Source of the DNA: DATEOR01 sp963841425
GTDB lineage: Bacteria > Actinomycetota > Thermoleophilia > Gaiellales > Gaiellaceae
Direction: 5' to 3'
NCBI GenBank assembly: GCA_963841425.1
Contig: CAWJCL010000001.1
Span: forward strand, 186,001 to 250,000
DNA: 64,000 nt
Part shown: positions 16,510 through 25,804 of the stretch, in pieces
How the letters are laid out: each line of letters starts with the position of its first letter
Numbering within the stretch: the stretch's first letter is position 1
Notes under the pieces: model-generated
The model's database searches: none
The model's input: the letters and a program-made list of their open reading frames with translations, nothing else
What the model was told of the DNA's origin: nothing
Program-made: the position numbers and the translations under genes

Positions 16510-17394
16510 GTGCTCGGCGAAGTCCTGACAGCGGCGCTCACGCCTTTCAGCGCCGACGGATCCGTCAACTACGAGGCGTTCAAGCGTCTGTGCACGCACC
16601 TCGTCGACACCGGCTCCGACGGTGTCGTCGTGGCGGGGACGACCGGCGAGTCGCCGACCTTGACCGACGACGAGCGCTTCGCCCTCTTCGCCGCGGCGGT
16701 CGAGGCAATCGGCGACCGCGCGAGCGTCGTCGCCGGCACCGGCACCTACTCGACCGCGCACTCGGTTCACCTGACGCGCGAGGCGCACGGGATCGGCGTG
16801 GACGCCTTCCTCATCGTCACGCCGTACTACTCGAAGCCGCCGGCGCGCGGCATCGTCGCCCACTTCGAGGCAATCGCGGCGGTCACCGACAAGCCGATCG
16901 TCGTCTACAACATCCCGCAGCGCGTGGTCGTGAACATCGAGCCGGACACGCTCACCGAGCTCGCCGAGATCCCCAACGTGCAGTACGTGAAGCAGGCGAC
17001 GCCGGACCTGGACCAGGCGAAGCGGATCGTGAACGAGAGCGGCCTGACCCTCTATGCGGGCAACGACGATCTTCTTCTGCCGTTCCTCGAGGTGGGCGGG
17101 CAGGGCGGCATCTTCGTCTTCACGCACCTCGTCGGCCGGCGCGTGCGCGAGCTCCTGACCCGCTATCGCGACGGAGACGCCGCCGGCGCGCGTGAGCTCG
17201 AGGCGGATCTCAGGCCCGTGATCGATGCGCTCGCGATCGACTCGAACCCGATCCCCGTCAAGGCGGCCATGGCGATCGCCGGGCACGACGTCGGGATTCC
17301 GCGGCTGCCGCTCGTCGACGCGACCGACGCGCAAAAGGCGGAGCTTCGCGCGGTGCTCGAGCGGGCCGGCGTCCTCCAGGCAGCGCAGGTCTAG
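16510..17394 (+). CDS. dapA: 4-hydroxy-tetrahydrodipicolinate synthase
   Basis: DapA condenses pyruvate with aspartate semialdehyde. The 294-residue protein has GTTGESPTL (substrate-binding Thr pair), TPYYSKP, the catalytic Tyr in VVYNIPQR and the Schiff-base Lys in VQYVKQATPDL. Length is typical. The GTG start has a TAAGAT hexamer 7 nt upstream. Adjacent dapB and rnj reproduce the order seen in Mycobacterium and Bacillus. Confidence 0.96.
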   Translation: MLGEVLTAALTPFSADGSVNYEAFKRLCTHLVDTGSDGVVVAGTTGESPTLTDDERFALFAAAVEAIGDRASVVAGTGTYSTAHSVHLTREAHGIGVDAFLIVTPYYSKPPARGIVAHFEAIAAVTDKPIVVYNIPQRVVVNIEPDTLTELAEIPNVQYVKQATPDLDQAKRIVNESGLTLYAGNDDLLLPFLEVGGQGGIFVFTHLVGRRVRELLTRYRDGDAAGARELEADLRPVIDALAIDSNPIPVKAAMAIAGHDVGIPRLPLVDATDAQKAELRAVLERAGVLQAAQV

Positions 17395-17397
17395 CCC

Positions 17398-19056
17398 GTG
17401 GCGGGCTCAACGCGGTTGATCCCGCTCGGCGGGCTGGGCGAGGTCGGAAAGAACATGATGGTCGTCGAGAGCGACGACGGCATCGTCGTGATCGACGCGG
17501 GCCTGTCGTTCCCGCGGGACGAGCACCTCGGGGTCGACCTCGTCCTTCCGGACTTCTCCTACCTCCGAGACCACGAGCGCGACATCCGCGCCGTCGTCCT
17601 CACGCACGGGCACGAGGACCACGTCGGTGCGCTTCCATACCTGTTGCGGGAGGTCCGAATCCCCGAGATCTGGGCCACAGGGCTCACGCTCGGGCTCGTG
17701 AAGTCGAAGCTCGACGAGCACGGCCTGCTCCGGGACGCGGAGCTCGTCGAGGCCGTGCCCGAGGACGGGCCGGCGCAGATCGGACCGTATACCGCGGAGT
17801 TCGTCCGCATGGCGCACTCCATCCCGGACGCGGTCGCAGTCGTGCTCGAGACCCCGGGCGGCCGGATCGTCCACACCGGCGACTACAAGATCGACCACAC
17901 GCCCGTGGACGGCTTCCGCACCGACCTCGGCGCGCTCGCAGACCTCGGCAACCGCGGGGTCGACCTCCTCCTCGGCGACTCGACGAACGCGGAGCGGCCC
18001 GGCGTCACGCAGTCGGAGCGCACGGTCGGCGAGGTCTTCCGGCAGATCATCCCCCAGCGGAGCGGCCGCATCCTCATCGCGTCGTTTGCCTCCAACGTGC
18101 ACCGCGTGCAGCAGGCGATCGACGTCGCGCTCGACGATGGGCGCAAGGTGTGCCTCATCGGCCGCTCCCTCCGCAAGAACGTCAACATCGCGCGGAGCCT
18201 CGGCTACATCGACGTGCCCGAGGATCTCCTCGTCAAGCCGGACGTTCTGTCCGAGCTTCGGCCCGACGAGACGATGATCCTCTGCACCGGGAGCCAGGGC
18301 GAGCCGATGTCCGCGCTCACGCGCATGGCCTACAACGACCACCAGCACGTCCAGGTCGAAGAGGGGGACACGGTCATCATCTCGGCGAAGCCGGTGCCCG
18401 GGAACGAGCTCCGCGTCCACGACACGATCAACCGGCTCGCCAAGTCGGGCGCCGAGGTCCTGCACCAGGAGATCGCGCCGGTGCACGTCTCCGGTCACGG
18501 CCACGCCGAGGAGCTGCGCACGATCCTCGCCGTCCTCCGCCCGCGCAACGTCATGCCGGTGCACGGTGAGTTCCGCATGCTCGCCGCCCACGCCCGGCTG
18601 GCCCGCGATGCCGGAGTCGATGCAGACCACATCGTCCTCGCCGAGAACGGCTCGGTCGTGGAGCTCGCGAACGGACGTGCGGAGGTCGTCGGCATCGTCG
18701 AGAGCGGCGCGACCTTCGTAGACGGGCTCGGAGTCGGGGACGTGCAGGACGTGGCGCTTCGCGACCGCCGGCACCTCTCCGAGGACGGCGTCCTCATCGT
18801 CGTCGTCACCGTCGGATCGCAGAACGGCCGCGAGATCGCTGCGCCCGAGGTCATCGCCCGCGGCTTCGCCGAGCCCGAAGACTCGCTTCTCGACGAGGCG
18901 CGCGACGAGGCCGAACGCACGCTTGCGCACTGCCTCTCCGAGGACATCTCCGAGCTGAAGCTCCTGCAGGAGCACATCCACGACGCCGTCGGCCAGCTGA
19001 TCCGCGAGCGAACGGGCCGCCGTCCCATGATTCTCCCGGTTGTCCTAGAGGTCTAG
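17398..19056 (+). CDS. rnj: Ribonuclease J
   Basis: RNase J is a metallo-beta-lactamase/beta-CASP RNase with endonuclease and 5' exonuclease activity. The 552-residue protein has THGHEDHVGALPYLL (metal site), FVRMAHSIPDAV, TGDYKIDHTP, the beta-CASP motifs TGSQGEP and SGHGHAEEL, and MPVHGEFRML, then a C-terminal domain. The GTG start is 3 nt after dapA. Its stop shares the palindrome CTAG with the stop of the convergent enolase-superfamily gene. Confidence 0.95.
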   Translation: MAGSTRLIPLGGLGEVGKNMMVVESDDGIVVIDAGLSFPRDEHLGVDLVLPDFSYLRDHERDIRAVVLTHGHEDHVGALPYLLREVRIPEIWATGLTLGLVKSKLDEHGLLRDAELVEAVPEDGPAQIGPYTAEFVRMAHSIPDAVAVVLETPGGRIVHTGDYKIDHTPVDGFRTDLGALADLGNRGVDLLLGDSTNAERPGVTQSERTVGEVFRQIIPQRSGRILIASFASNVHRVQQAIDVALDDGRKVCLIGRSLRKNVNIARSLGYIDVPEDLLVKPDVLSELRPDETMILCTGSQGEPMSALTRMAYNDHQHVQVEEGDTVIISAKPVPGNELRVHDTINRLAKSGAEVLHQEIAPVHVSGHGHAEELRTILAVLRPRNVMPVHGEFRMLAAHARLARDAGVDADHIVLAENGSVVELANGRAEVVGIVESGATFVDGLGVGDVQDVALRDRRHLSEDGVLIVVVTVGSQNGREIAAPEVIARGFAEPEDSLLDEARDEAERTLAHCLSEDISELKLLQEHIHDAVGQLIRERTGRRPMILPVVLEV

Positions 19057-20105
19057 GACCGCCACCTGAATCCGGTCGCCTCGAGCCGGGGCTCGAGCGG
19101 GCTCGTCGGCAGCCCTGCCGCGGGCTTCGCGTTGTAGGCCGCCGGGGCGGTGTCGTTCGGCGCGTCCGGGTGGAAGAGCGAGGCGAGGTACTGGATCTGC
19201 CCCCGCCCGGGCCCGAGCTCGAACTGGCCGCCGCCGTAGATCGCGATGCCCTCCTCGGCGCAGTAGTCGTACGCGTCGAAGAGGCGCTTGATGCTCCCGA
19301 AGCGCGACGGCTTGAAGTTGAGCGTCCGGGGCGGGAAGGGGAGGCCGGCGATGTCCGAGATCGAGTGGATCGGCGCATCCCAGGTGATCCGCTCGCGGTG
19401 TGGCTCGAGCACGGGATCCGTCTCGTCGTTCAGCGCGGGATCCTCGAGCCAGGCATCCGGGAAGGCGAGCGCGATGCGCGCGTAGAGGGTCGAATCCGGC
19501 GGCTGGTCGACCGGCGTCCCCTCGTACGCGCCCTTGAAGTCGAGCGTGTCGACGGCGCCGGTCGCGACGAGCTCGGTGACCAGAGCATCACCCCACGTCG
19601 CTGTCGGGTCGAGCTTCACGCGCAGGCCGGGATAGAGATCGAGCCAGGCTCGGAGCGGCGCGATCGTCGCGGGGTCGCCGAAGCGCATCGACGCCACGAA
19701 GCGAAGCGGCTTCGGCTCTCGCCTGAGCGCCTCGGCGAGCGACTTGCCGGCCTGCCGGAGCGCGAGGTCGAGCGCGGCGCTCTCGAAGGCCCAGCGGCGA
19801 TAGGGGCGGAACTGGTCGAGGGCCGGGCCGGCAGGCCAGAGCGACAGACGCTCGACGAGCTCGGAGAAGGAGTCGATCGTGTGATGCGACCCGGAGAGTG
19901 GGAGGGTCGGGCCTTCAGCCTGAAAAGCGTCCTGATCCTCCGGGCTGTAGGTGGGGTCCTCGCCGATGCCTTCCTCGCCGCCTCCACGGAGGCGGATGAC
20001 GGTCGTGCGACGGGTGAACTCGGGCGCGACCTCGACGCTCAGCCCCTCGAGGTCGTACGAATCGATCTCGACGGGCAGGTCGGAAACGAGTGAGTATGTG
20101 TTCAT
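19053..20105 (-). CDS. Enolase-superfamily enzyme, substrate unknown
   Basis: The 350-residue protein has the enolase-superfamily plan: an N-terminal capping domain and a barrel with RVKLDPTATW (presumed Lys base), DFKGAYEG, WLEDPALNDE and ITWDAPIHS as putative strand-end metal ligands, ending with YGGGQFELGPGRGQ. It resembles o-succinylbenzoate synthase/dipeptide-epimerase relatives, but strand-end residues differ (Lys-Gly after the third-strand Asp) and no menaquinone or epimerase genes are nearby. ATG 20105 was chosen over GTG 20123 because TACGGT ends 7 nt upstream. Confidence 0.7.
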   Translation of the reverse strand: MNTYSLVSDLPVEIDSYDLEGLSVEVAPEFTRRTTVIRLRGGGEEGIGEDPTYSPEDQDAFQAEGPTLPLSGSHHTIDSFSELVERLSLWPAGPALDQFRPYRRWAFESAALDLALRQAGKSLAEALRREPKPLRFVASMRFGDPATIAPLRAWLDLYPGLRVKLDPTATWGDALVTELVATGAVDTLDFKGAYEGTPVDQPPDSTLYARIALAFPDAWLEDPALNDETDPVLEPHRERITWDAPIHSISDIAGLPFPPRTLNFKPSRFGSIKRLFDAYDYCAEEGIAIYGGGQFELGPGRGQIQYLASLFHPDAPNDTAPAAYNAKPAAGLPTSPLEPRLEATGFRWRS

Positions 20106-20112
20106 CCACCGA

Positions 20113-20118
20113 ACCGTA
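20113..20118 (-). promoter_or_regulatory. Predicted leaderless -10 element for enolase-superfamily gene
   Basis: On the minus strand TACGGT ends 7 nt before the ATG at 20105. Confidence 0.4.
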
Positions 20119-20155
20119 CGCACAACCAGAACTTCGTGTACTAGTAGAGGAAGAG

Positions 20156-20707
20156 ATGAGCGACGCCAACGGCAAGAGCTGGGCAGGCCTCATGCGCTCC
20201 TACGGCGTGTCCGAGGCGACGGCCGAGCGGCTCGTCCGCTCGCTGACCGCGAGCGAGGTCGCTGCGCTCGCGTTCTGCCGCCTGCTCGAGCGCTGGGCGA
20301 AGGGCGAGCCCGAGCCGTGCACCGCCCCCAAACGCGAGGCCGCGCTCCGGCGGGCGGCCGAGCGGGCGGAGACCGCGCTCGCCGGGTTGGAGCGGCCGCT
20401 GGGGCGCTTCCTCATCGAGCTCGAGTCCGACCAGGCGGAAGGGCGCTCCTGGTACGGCGGGCCCGGAGCCGGGGAGGTCGTGGAGTGGGAGGCCGTTCTA
20501 CGCCGCGCGGGAGTCGGCGCCCCGCCGGCCCGCGTCGCGCACGCCTACCTCGAGCTCGCCGTGCTCGTGCGTGCCCTGGAGGGACTCTCGGCGTCCGCCC
20601 GCTTTGCTTCCGTCCCGGACCGGAGCTCACTCTGGGCCGGGCTCTTCGACCTGCGCGAGAACCTCGTGAACGGCGCGGTCGACGACCTGCGCGCGCTTGC
20701 CGCCTGA
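20156..20707 (+). CDS. Uncharacterised helical protein
   Basis: The 183-residue product is soluble, rich in Ala, Leu, Glu and Arg, and predicted mostly alpha-helical. It has an N-terminal helix-turn-helix-like stretch (MRSYGVSEATAERLVRSLT) and a central WYGGPGAGE motif. No family is recognised. The ATG follows GAGGAAGAG, a good ribosome-binding site. It diverges from the enolase-superfamily gene and is followed at once by the ribokinase-like gene, so the two may form an operon. Confidence 0.6.
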   Translation: MSDANGKSWAGLMRSYGVSEATAERLVRSLTASEVAALAFCRLLERWAKGEPEPCTAPKREAALRRAAERAETALAGLERPLGRFLIELESDQAEGRSWYGGPGAGEVVEWEAVLRRAGVGAPPARVAHAYLELAVLVRALEGLSASARFASVPDRSSLWAGLFDLRENLVNGAVDDLRALAA

Positions 20708-21530
20708 GATACGCGTCTGCCTCACCGTCGTCGGGAGCATCAACCTCGACCTCGTCGCCCGCTGCGACCGGTTGCCGCGGCCCGGGGAGACCGTCACCGA
20801 CGCACGCTTCGAGCGCTTCCCCGGCGGCAAGGGCGCGAATCAGGCCGTGGCCGCGTCACGGCTCGGGGCACATGTGCGGATGGTCGGCGCCGTGGGCGAG
20901 GATCCGTTCGCCGAAGAGGCCCTGAGAGGCATCGAGGAGGCGCGAATCGACCACGACCTCGATCATGCGGACGAGCCGACCGGAGTCGCGCTCATCTACG
21001 TGGACGCAGAGGGGGAGACGGAGATCGTCGTCGCTCCCGGAGCGAACCTGGCGGTCATGACCTCCGGGCCGATCGAGAACCTCCTCTGCCAGCTCGAGAT
21101 CCCGGTCGAGACCGTCGCGGAAGCGGCGCGCTCGACGAGCGGCTTCTTCGCGCTTAACGCGGCGCCCTCGAAGCCGGTCCCCGTGGAGATGCTCGGCCGA
21201 GCCGACCTCGTGGTCGTCAACCGCTACGAGCTCGACGCGCTGCCCAAGGCCCCGCGCCTGGCCGCGCTCACCCTGGGTGCCGAAGGCGCCGTCCTGCTCG
21301 AGGACGGGCAGGAGATGGCACGCGCCCAACCGCCCAAGGTGGACGCAGTCGACGGCACCGCCGCCGGCGATGCCTTTACTGCCTGCATGGTCGTCTCGCT
21401 CCTCGAGGGCCGCGATCGCGAGGAGGCACTGCGCCGCTCGTGCGCGGCCGGGGCGATCGCAGCCTCCCGGCTCGGCGCGCAGCCTTCCCTGCCCACGGCC
21501 GGGGAGATAGACGACATACTCCGGCCCTAG
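20697..21530 (+). CDS. rbsK: PfkB-family carbohydrate kinase, ribokinase-like
   Basis: The 277-residue protein has the PfkB N-terminal signature (VVGSINLDLV, GGKGANQAVAASRLG) and the C-terminal catalytic motif DGTAAGDAFTACM, in which the second Asp is the base. The GSINLD and GGKGANQA segments fit ribokinase best. With the nucleoside hydrolase downstream it could phosphorylate ribose released from nucleosides. The only usable start is TTG 20697, which overlaps the upstream gene by 11 bp; an ATA at 20709 is the next candidate and is not a standard start. Confidence 0.82.
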   Translation: MPPEIRVCLTVVGSINLDLVARCDRLPRPGETVTDARFERFPGGKGANQAVAASRLGAHVRMVGAVGEDPFAEEALRGIEEARIDHDLDHADEPTGVALIYVDAEGETEIVVAPGANLAVMTSGPIENLLCQLEIPVETVAEAARSTSGFFALNAAPSKPVPVEMLGRADLVVVNRYELDALPKAPRLAALTLGAEGAVLLEDGQEMARAQPPKVDAVDGTAAGDAFTACMVVSLLEGRDREEALRRSCAAGAIAASRLGAQPSLPTAGEIDDILRP

Positions 21531-21657
21531 ATGGCGGCGGTCATGTTTCTGGGGTGTCGCTGGCAAGGGAGCCGAGTGAGCGGCGACGAGACAGTACGAA
21601 TCAGGTACGGCGAGGAGCCGTGAGCGCTGGATCCCGCAGGCAGCGGCGGCCAGAGAC

Positions 21658-22581
21658 GTGACCAAGATCGTCCTCGATACCGACCCGGGCCACGACGACG
21701 CGATCGCGCTGCTTCTCGCGCTCGCCTCGCCAGAGGTCGAGGTGCTCGGGGTCACCTCCGTCTCGGGCAACCAGACGCTCGAGAAGACGACGGCGAACGC
21801 GCTCAAGATCCTCGAGTTCGTCGAGCGCACGGACGTCCCCGTCCATGTCGGCTGCGACCGCCCGCTCGTCCGGGAGCAATGGGCCGCGGCCTACGTCCAC
21901 GGCGAGAGCGGGCTGGACGGGCCCGACCTTCCGGATCCGACGACGAAGCCCGCCGAAGCACATGCGATCGACTTCATCGCCAAGAGCGTGGACGAAAACG
22001 ACGGCGTCGTCCTCATCCCGGTCGGCCCGCTCACCAACATCGGCCTTCTCCTCGCCCGCTATCCCGGCATCGAGGAGCGGATCGCGCGCATCGTCCTCAT
22101 GGGCGGCGCGATCGCGGAGGGGAACGTCACGCCGGCGGCGGAGTTCAACATCTGGGCGGATCCAGAGGCCGCGCATCGCGTCTTCACGAGCGGGATCGAC
22201 CTGACCATGGTCGGGCTCGACGTCACGCACAAGGCGCTCCTCTTCCCGCAGAAGGTGGACGAGCTGCGCGAGTCCGGCCGCGTGGGGGGCCTCGTCGCAG
22301 CCCTGTACGACTTCTACCACGGCCACCACCAGCGCATGTACGGCTGGGAGGGCTCGCCCGTGCACGACGCGCTCGCGGTCGCCCACGTGGTCAGCGACCG
22401 ATTCCTGCAGACCGCGCACCGCCACGTCGAGGTCGACATCGGCCCGGAGCCCGGCCGCGGGCGCACCTACGTCGACCTCTGGGAGCGGACGGGCAAAGAG
22501 CCGAACTGCCACGTCGGCGTCGACGTCGACGGGCCCGGGTTCATCGACGTATTGGTGGACCGTTTGCGGTCCCTGAGGTAA
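21658..22581 (+). CDS. Nucleoside hydrolase (IunH/Rih family)
   Basis: The 307-residue protein begins IVLDTDPGHDDA, the calcium-binding signature of nucleoside hydrolases, and carries VLMGGAIAEGNVTPAAEFNIWADPEAA and the C-terminal VHDALAVAHV with its Asp ligand. These enzymes split ribonucleosides into base and ribose. Position between a ribokinase-like gene and a nucleoside ABC transporter supports a salvage role. Base preference is not readable. The start is GTG 21658; the 3' end overlaps a convergent gene by 41 bp. Confidence 0.9.
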   Translation: MTKIVLDTDPGHDDAIALLLALASPEVEVLGVTSVSGNQTLEKTTANALKILEFVERTDVPVHVGCDRPLVREQWAAAYVHGESGLDGPDLPDPTTKPAEAHAIDFIAKSVDENDGVVLIPVGPLTNIGLLLARYPGIEERIARIVLMGGAIAEGNVTPAAEFNIWADPEAAHRVFTSGIDLTMVGLDVTHKALLFPQKVDELRESGRVGGLVAALYDFYHGHHQRMYGWEGSPVHDALAVAHVVSDRFLQTAHRHVEVDIGPEPGRGRTYVDLWERTGKEPNCHVGVDVDGPGFIDVLVDRLRSLR

Positions 22582-23458
22582 CGGGCTTCCAGACGAGATC
22601 GCGCGCGGGGATCGGCAGGCGGATGATGCGCCCCGCCTGGCCGCCCTCGGGCGCCCCGACGAGAAAGGTGCTCGTCCCGTTCACGCGGACGATCCAGCGG
22701 TCGTCGGGCGAGAAGGCGATCGCCCGGCTCGCGGGCAGCCCCTGGGGTGGGTCGATCGTGCGCCCGGTGCGGGTGACCACAGTGCCGTCCTCGGCGCCGA
22801 CGAGCGCGCCGTCATTGCTCACGAAGAGGTGGCGGTAGGGGCCGCGGAAGCTTGTGGCCACCGCGCGCACGTTGTCTCGGTCGAAGAAGGCGATCAGGTA
22901 CTGCGGCTCGAGGTAGCGGGCGGAGACCGTCATCGCGACCACCGGACTCCGCGCCCCGAAGCTCGCCAGGTCGTCGACGGCGATATGGAGCGGGATGCTC
23001 CGGTCATAGCCGAAGAGGTTCGGGTGCCGGCGCGCGGCGCGGACGAGGTCGTCGTGCGTGACGACGACGCGGTCCCCCGAAACGATCCCGCCGTCGCGGA
23101 ACACGAGCTTGCCGGCGGCGCTCGCGTGCCCGGAGACCAACCGTACTCCGGCCACGTGGAAGCGGCAGTGGAAGATGTCCGCGCCGTTCTCGTCCCGCAC
23201 GACGTCGTCGATCATGCGCGGGAGGAGCAGGGAGTGGAGGCGGCAGTCCTGGTCGGAGTAGAGGACGAGGCCCGAGACCGCCTCGTCGCGCAAAGTGGCG
23301 AGCAGGGTCGGCCGCTCGGGCCGCGAGGTCGTCGCCGACGTCGAGGCGGGCCCGGCGGCGGGACGTGCATCGCCCTTCGGCCGCAGCGCGTCGGCGAGAG
23401 CGAGGGCAGCGAGGATGCCCACCGCCGCGAGGAGAAAGAGCGTGGCGCCGCTTCTCAC
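22541..23458 (-). CDS. Membrane-anchored extracytoplasmic protein, unknown function
   Basis: The 305-residue protein opens with one hydrophobic segment (LFLLAAVGILAALALADAL), then a Pro/Ala/Thr linker and a domain rich in beta strands with repeated blade-like elements (SGLVLYSDQDCRLHSL, GPYRHLFVSNDGALVGA, AIAFSPDDRWIV), suggesting a small beta-propeller outside the membrane. No enzyme motif is recognised. The GTG 23458 start is supported by TATCTT 6 nt upstream. It diverges from ftsK. Confidence 0.65.
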   Translation of the reverse strand: MRSGATLFLLAAVGILAALALADALRPKGDARPAAGPASTSATTSRPERPTLLATLRDEAVSGLVLYSDQDCRLHSLLLPRMIDDVVRDENGADIFHCRFHVAGVRLVSGHASAAGKLVFRDGGIVSGDRVVVTHDDLVRAARRHPNLFGYDRSIPLHIAVDDLASFGARSPVVAMTVSARYLEPQYLIAFFDRDNVRAVATSFRGPYRHLFVSNDGALVGAEDGTVVTRTGRTIDPPQGLPASRAIAFSPDDRWIVRVNGTSTFLVGAPEGGQAGRIIRLPIPARDLVWKPVTSGTANGPPIRR

Positions 23459-23464
23459 ACCTTG

Positions 23465-23470
23465 AAGATA
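23465..23470 (-). promoter_or_regulatory. Predicted leaderless -10 element for the anchored beta-rich protein
   Basis: On the minus strand TATCTT ends 6 nt before the GTG at 23458. Confidence 0.4.
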
Positions 23471-23500
23471 CGAGGGAGGAGGGCTTCCCGTTCCGACGAA

Positions 23501-25708
23501 ATGGCGTTCATGGCGCCGAGGAAGCGTCCAAAGCACCTACGCCCGAAGTCCCCGGCCCGCGTTCGCAGGAAGAAGCGCACGCGGTCGAAGGGCGCTCGAG
23601 GGCAGCAGCACCACGAGCTTCTCGGTCTCGCGCTCCTCTTCCTGGGCATCTTCCTCGCCATTCCGCTCTGGCTCGGCTGGGACGGGGGCTACGCAGGCGA
23701 CCGGATCGACTCGGCCCTCGATGCCCTCGTCGGCGCCGGGCGCATCGGAGTCCCGCTCGTCCTCGCCGCCGTGGGCGGCCTTCTCGTCGCCCGGGCCCAG
23801 TTGATCGACGTGAGGCCGTTCCGCACCGGCCTCGTCATCCTCGGCCTCGGCGTCATGACCATCCTGGGCGAATCCCGCGGCGGAAGCACCGGCGAGGCGC
23901 TCGAGCTCATCTTTGGGCGCCTGCTCGGCGACACGGGCACCGCCGTCCTGGGCTTCTTCCTCGTCGTCACGGGAGCGCTGCTCGTCTCCGGCGCATCGCT
24001 CGGCGCACTGGTCCGGCACTCGGCGCGCGCGGCGCAGAAGACGGCCGTCGCCGCGCGCCGCTCCGTCGACCGCGTCCGCATCCCGATCGACGACGAGCCG
24101 ATCACGCAGCCGGACGCACCGCCCGTGGACGGCGCCGCGGCCTATCCCGACGTCGTGGGCGAGAGCCCGGAGCCGTCCGCCGTCCTCGTCGACCAGCTAC
24201 ACGACCTGGCGCCCGAAGTCGCCGCCGAGCCAAAGCCGGTGTTCGACATGCCTTCGTCGGAACATGCCGGATACAAGCTCCCGGATGCGAGCGTCCTCCG
24301 CCGCTCGCGCGCCGACTCGAAGAAGGGCCAGCCCGAGAAGGCGATCGAGCGCACCGGCGAGGCGCTGCTCCAGGCGCTCTCGAACTTCGGCGTCGAGGCG
24401 CACATGATCGGCCAGGTCGTCGGCCCGCGGGTCACGCGCTACGAGCTGCAGCTCGCACCGGGAACGAAGGTCGGCAAGGTCGCCTCCCTGAAGGACGACC
24501 TCGCCTACGCGCTGGCCACGACCGAGATTCGGATCCTCGCGCCCATCCCCGGGAAGCAGGCCGTCGGCGTCGAGGTGCCCAACCTCTCCCCGAACGTCGT
24601 CACCCTCGGAGACATCTTCGCGGACATGCCTTCGGGCTCGAGCCCGCTCTCCGTCTGGCTCGGAAAGGACATCTCGGGCTCATCCGTGCCCGCCGACCTG
24701 GCGCGGATGCCGCACATCCTCATCGCCGGCACGACCGGCTCGGGCAAGTCTGGCTGCATCAACACGATGCTCTGCTCGATCCTGCTCCGCGCGACCCCTG
24801 ACGAGGTGCGCATGATCCTCGTCGACCCGAAGCGCGTCGAGCTCGGCCTCTACGAGTCGATCCCGCACCTCCTTACGCCCGTGGTCTCGAGCCCGAAGGC
24901 GGCTGCCGCGGTACTCACCAACGTCCTCACGGAGATGGAGCGCCGCTACGAGCGCATGAGTCTCGCGCGCGCCCGGAACCTCCCCGAGCTCAACCGCGTC
25001 CTCGGCGAGCGCGGCGAGCAGACCCTCCCGTACCTCCTCGTCGTCATCGACGAGCTCGCCGACCTGATGATGGTGTCCCCCCAGGACGTGGAGGATGCAG
25101 TCATCCGCCTTGCGCAGAAGTCACGCGCGGTCGGCATCCACCTCGTCCTCGCAACGCAACGCCCGTCTGTGGACGTGATCACGGGCATGATCAAGGCGAA
25201 CGTGCCGTCGCGGATCGCGTTCGCCGTCTCGAGCCAGACGGACAGCCGCGTCATCCTCGACACCTCGGGTGCCGAGAGCCTCCTCGGCCAGGGCGACATG
25301 CTCTTCAAGCCGCTCGGCACGTCGCGACTCCAGCGAGTGCAGGGCGCCTACGTGAGCGAGGAGGAGATCGCCCTCATCGTCGAGCAGTGCCGCGGGCAGC
25401 GCGAGCAGGAGCTCGACGAGTCGCTCCTCGAAGCGCCGAGCGCGCGTGAGCACGATGGGGAGGAGGGCGAGTTCGACCCGGACGAGGACCCGCTTCTCGA
25501 CCGCGCGATCGAGATCGTCGTCCAGACCCAGACCGCCTCCGTCTCGCTCATCCAGCGGCGCCTACGCGTCGGCTACACGCGGGCCGGCCGCCTCATCGAC
25601 ATGCTCGAGCGCCGGGGGATCATCTCCGGCTACGAGGGCTCGAAGCCGCGCCGCGTTTTGATCGGCGAGGGAGACCTCGGCCGCGTCCTCAGCGAAGTTC
25701 CCTCCTAA
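23501..25708 (+). CDS. ftsK: DNA translocase FtsK/SpoIIIE
   Basis: FtsK pumps chromosomal DNA through the division septum. The 735-residue protein has a basic N terminus, four membrane segments (about 40-170), a linker, the alpha/beta motor with Walker A GTTGSGKS (about 410) and Walker B LLVVIDELADLM (about 515), and a C-terminal winged-helix gamma domain (TASVSLIQRRLRVGYTRAGR) that reads orientation sequences. ATG 23501 follows GGGAGGAGGG; ATG 23510 is a close alternative. The gene is linked to downstream nucleoside transporter genes as in Bacillus. Confidence 0.96.
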   Translation: MAFMAPRKRPKHLRPKSPARVRRKKRTRSKGARGQQHHELLGLALLFLGIFLAIPLWLGWDGGYAGDRIDSALDALVGAGRIGVPLVLAAVGGLLVARAQLIDVRPFRTGLVILGLGVMTILGESRGGSTGEALELIFGRLLGDTGTAVLGFFLVVTGALLVSGASLGALVRHSARAAQKTAVAARRSVDRVRIPIDDEPITQPDAPPVDGAAAYPDVVGESPEPSAVLVDQLHDLAPEVAAEPKPVFDMPSSEHAGYKLPDASVLRRSRADSKKGQPEKAIERTGEALLQALSNFGVEAHMIGQVVGPRVTRYELQLAPGTKVGKVASLKDDLAYALATTEIRILAPIPGKQAVGVEVPNLSPNVVTLGDIFADMPSGSSPLSVWLGKDISGSSVPADLARMPHILIAGTTGSGKSGCINTMLCSILLRATPDEVRMILVDPKRVELGLYESIPHLLTPVVSSPKAAAAVLTNVLTEMERRYERMSLARARNLPELNRVLGERGEQTLPYLLVVIDELADLMMVSPQDVEDAVIRLAQKSRAVGIHLVLATQRPSVDVITGMIKANVPSRIAFAVSSQTDSRVILDTSGAESLLGQGDMLFKPLGTSRLQRVQGAYVSEEEIALIVEQCRGQREQELDESLLEAPSAREHDGEEGEFDPDEDPLLDRAIEIVVQTQTASVSLIQRRLRVGYTRAGRLIDMLERRGIISGYEGSKPRRVLIGEGDLGRVLSEVPS

Positions 25709-25713
25709 CGAAG

Positions 25714-25748
25714 CCCGCCGCAGTCCGTCCTAGCTTTCAAGCGGCGGG
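25714..25748 (+). promoter_or_regulatory. Inverted repeat after ftsK
   Basis: CCCGCCGC (25714-25721) pairs with GCGGCGGG (25741-25748) across a 19-nt loop. No T-run follows, so it may be a weak terminator or leader structure ahead of the lipoprotein gene. Confidence 0.35.
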
Positions 25749-25804
25749 AGGGATAGCATCGTCCCGGTTCCAACCGCTGAGAAACGGGCGACAAGGGAGG
25801 TTCT

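Noticed and set aside
21531..21657. Possible RNA element between the ribokinase-like and nucleoside hydrolase genes
   Set aside because: No stable long stem or known motif was found; only short G/C-rich pairings.
25776..25782. GCTGAGA upstream of the BMP lipoprotein gene, reminiscent of the TPP riboswitch core
   Set aside because: The other conserved TPP elements are missing and the leader is too short for the aptamer.
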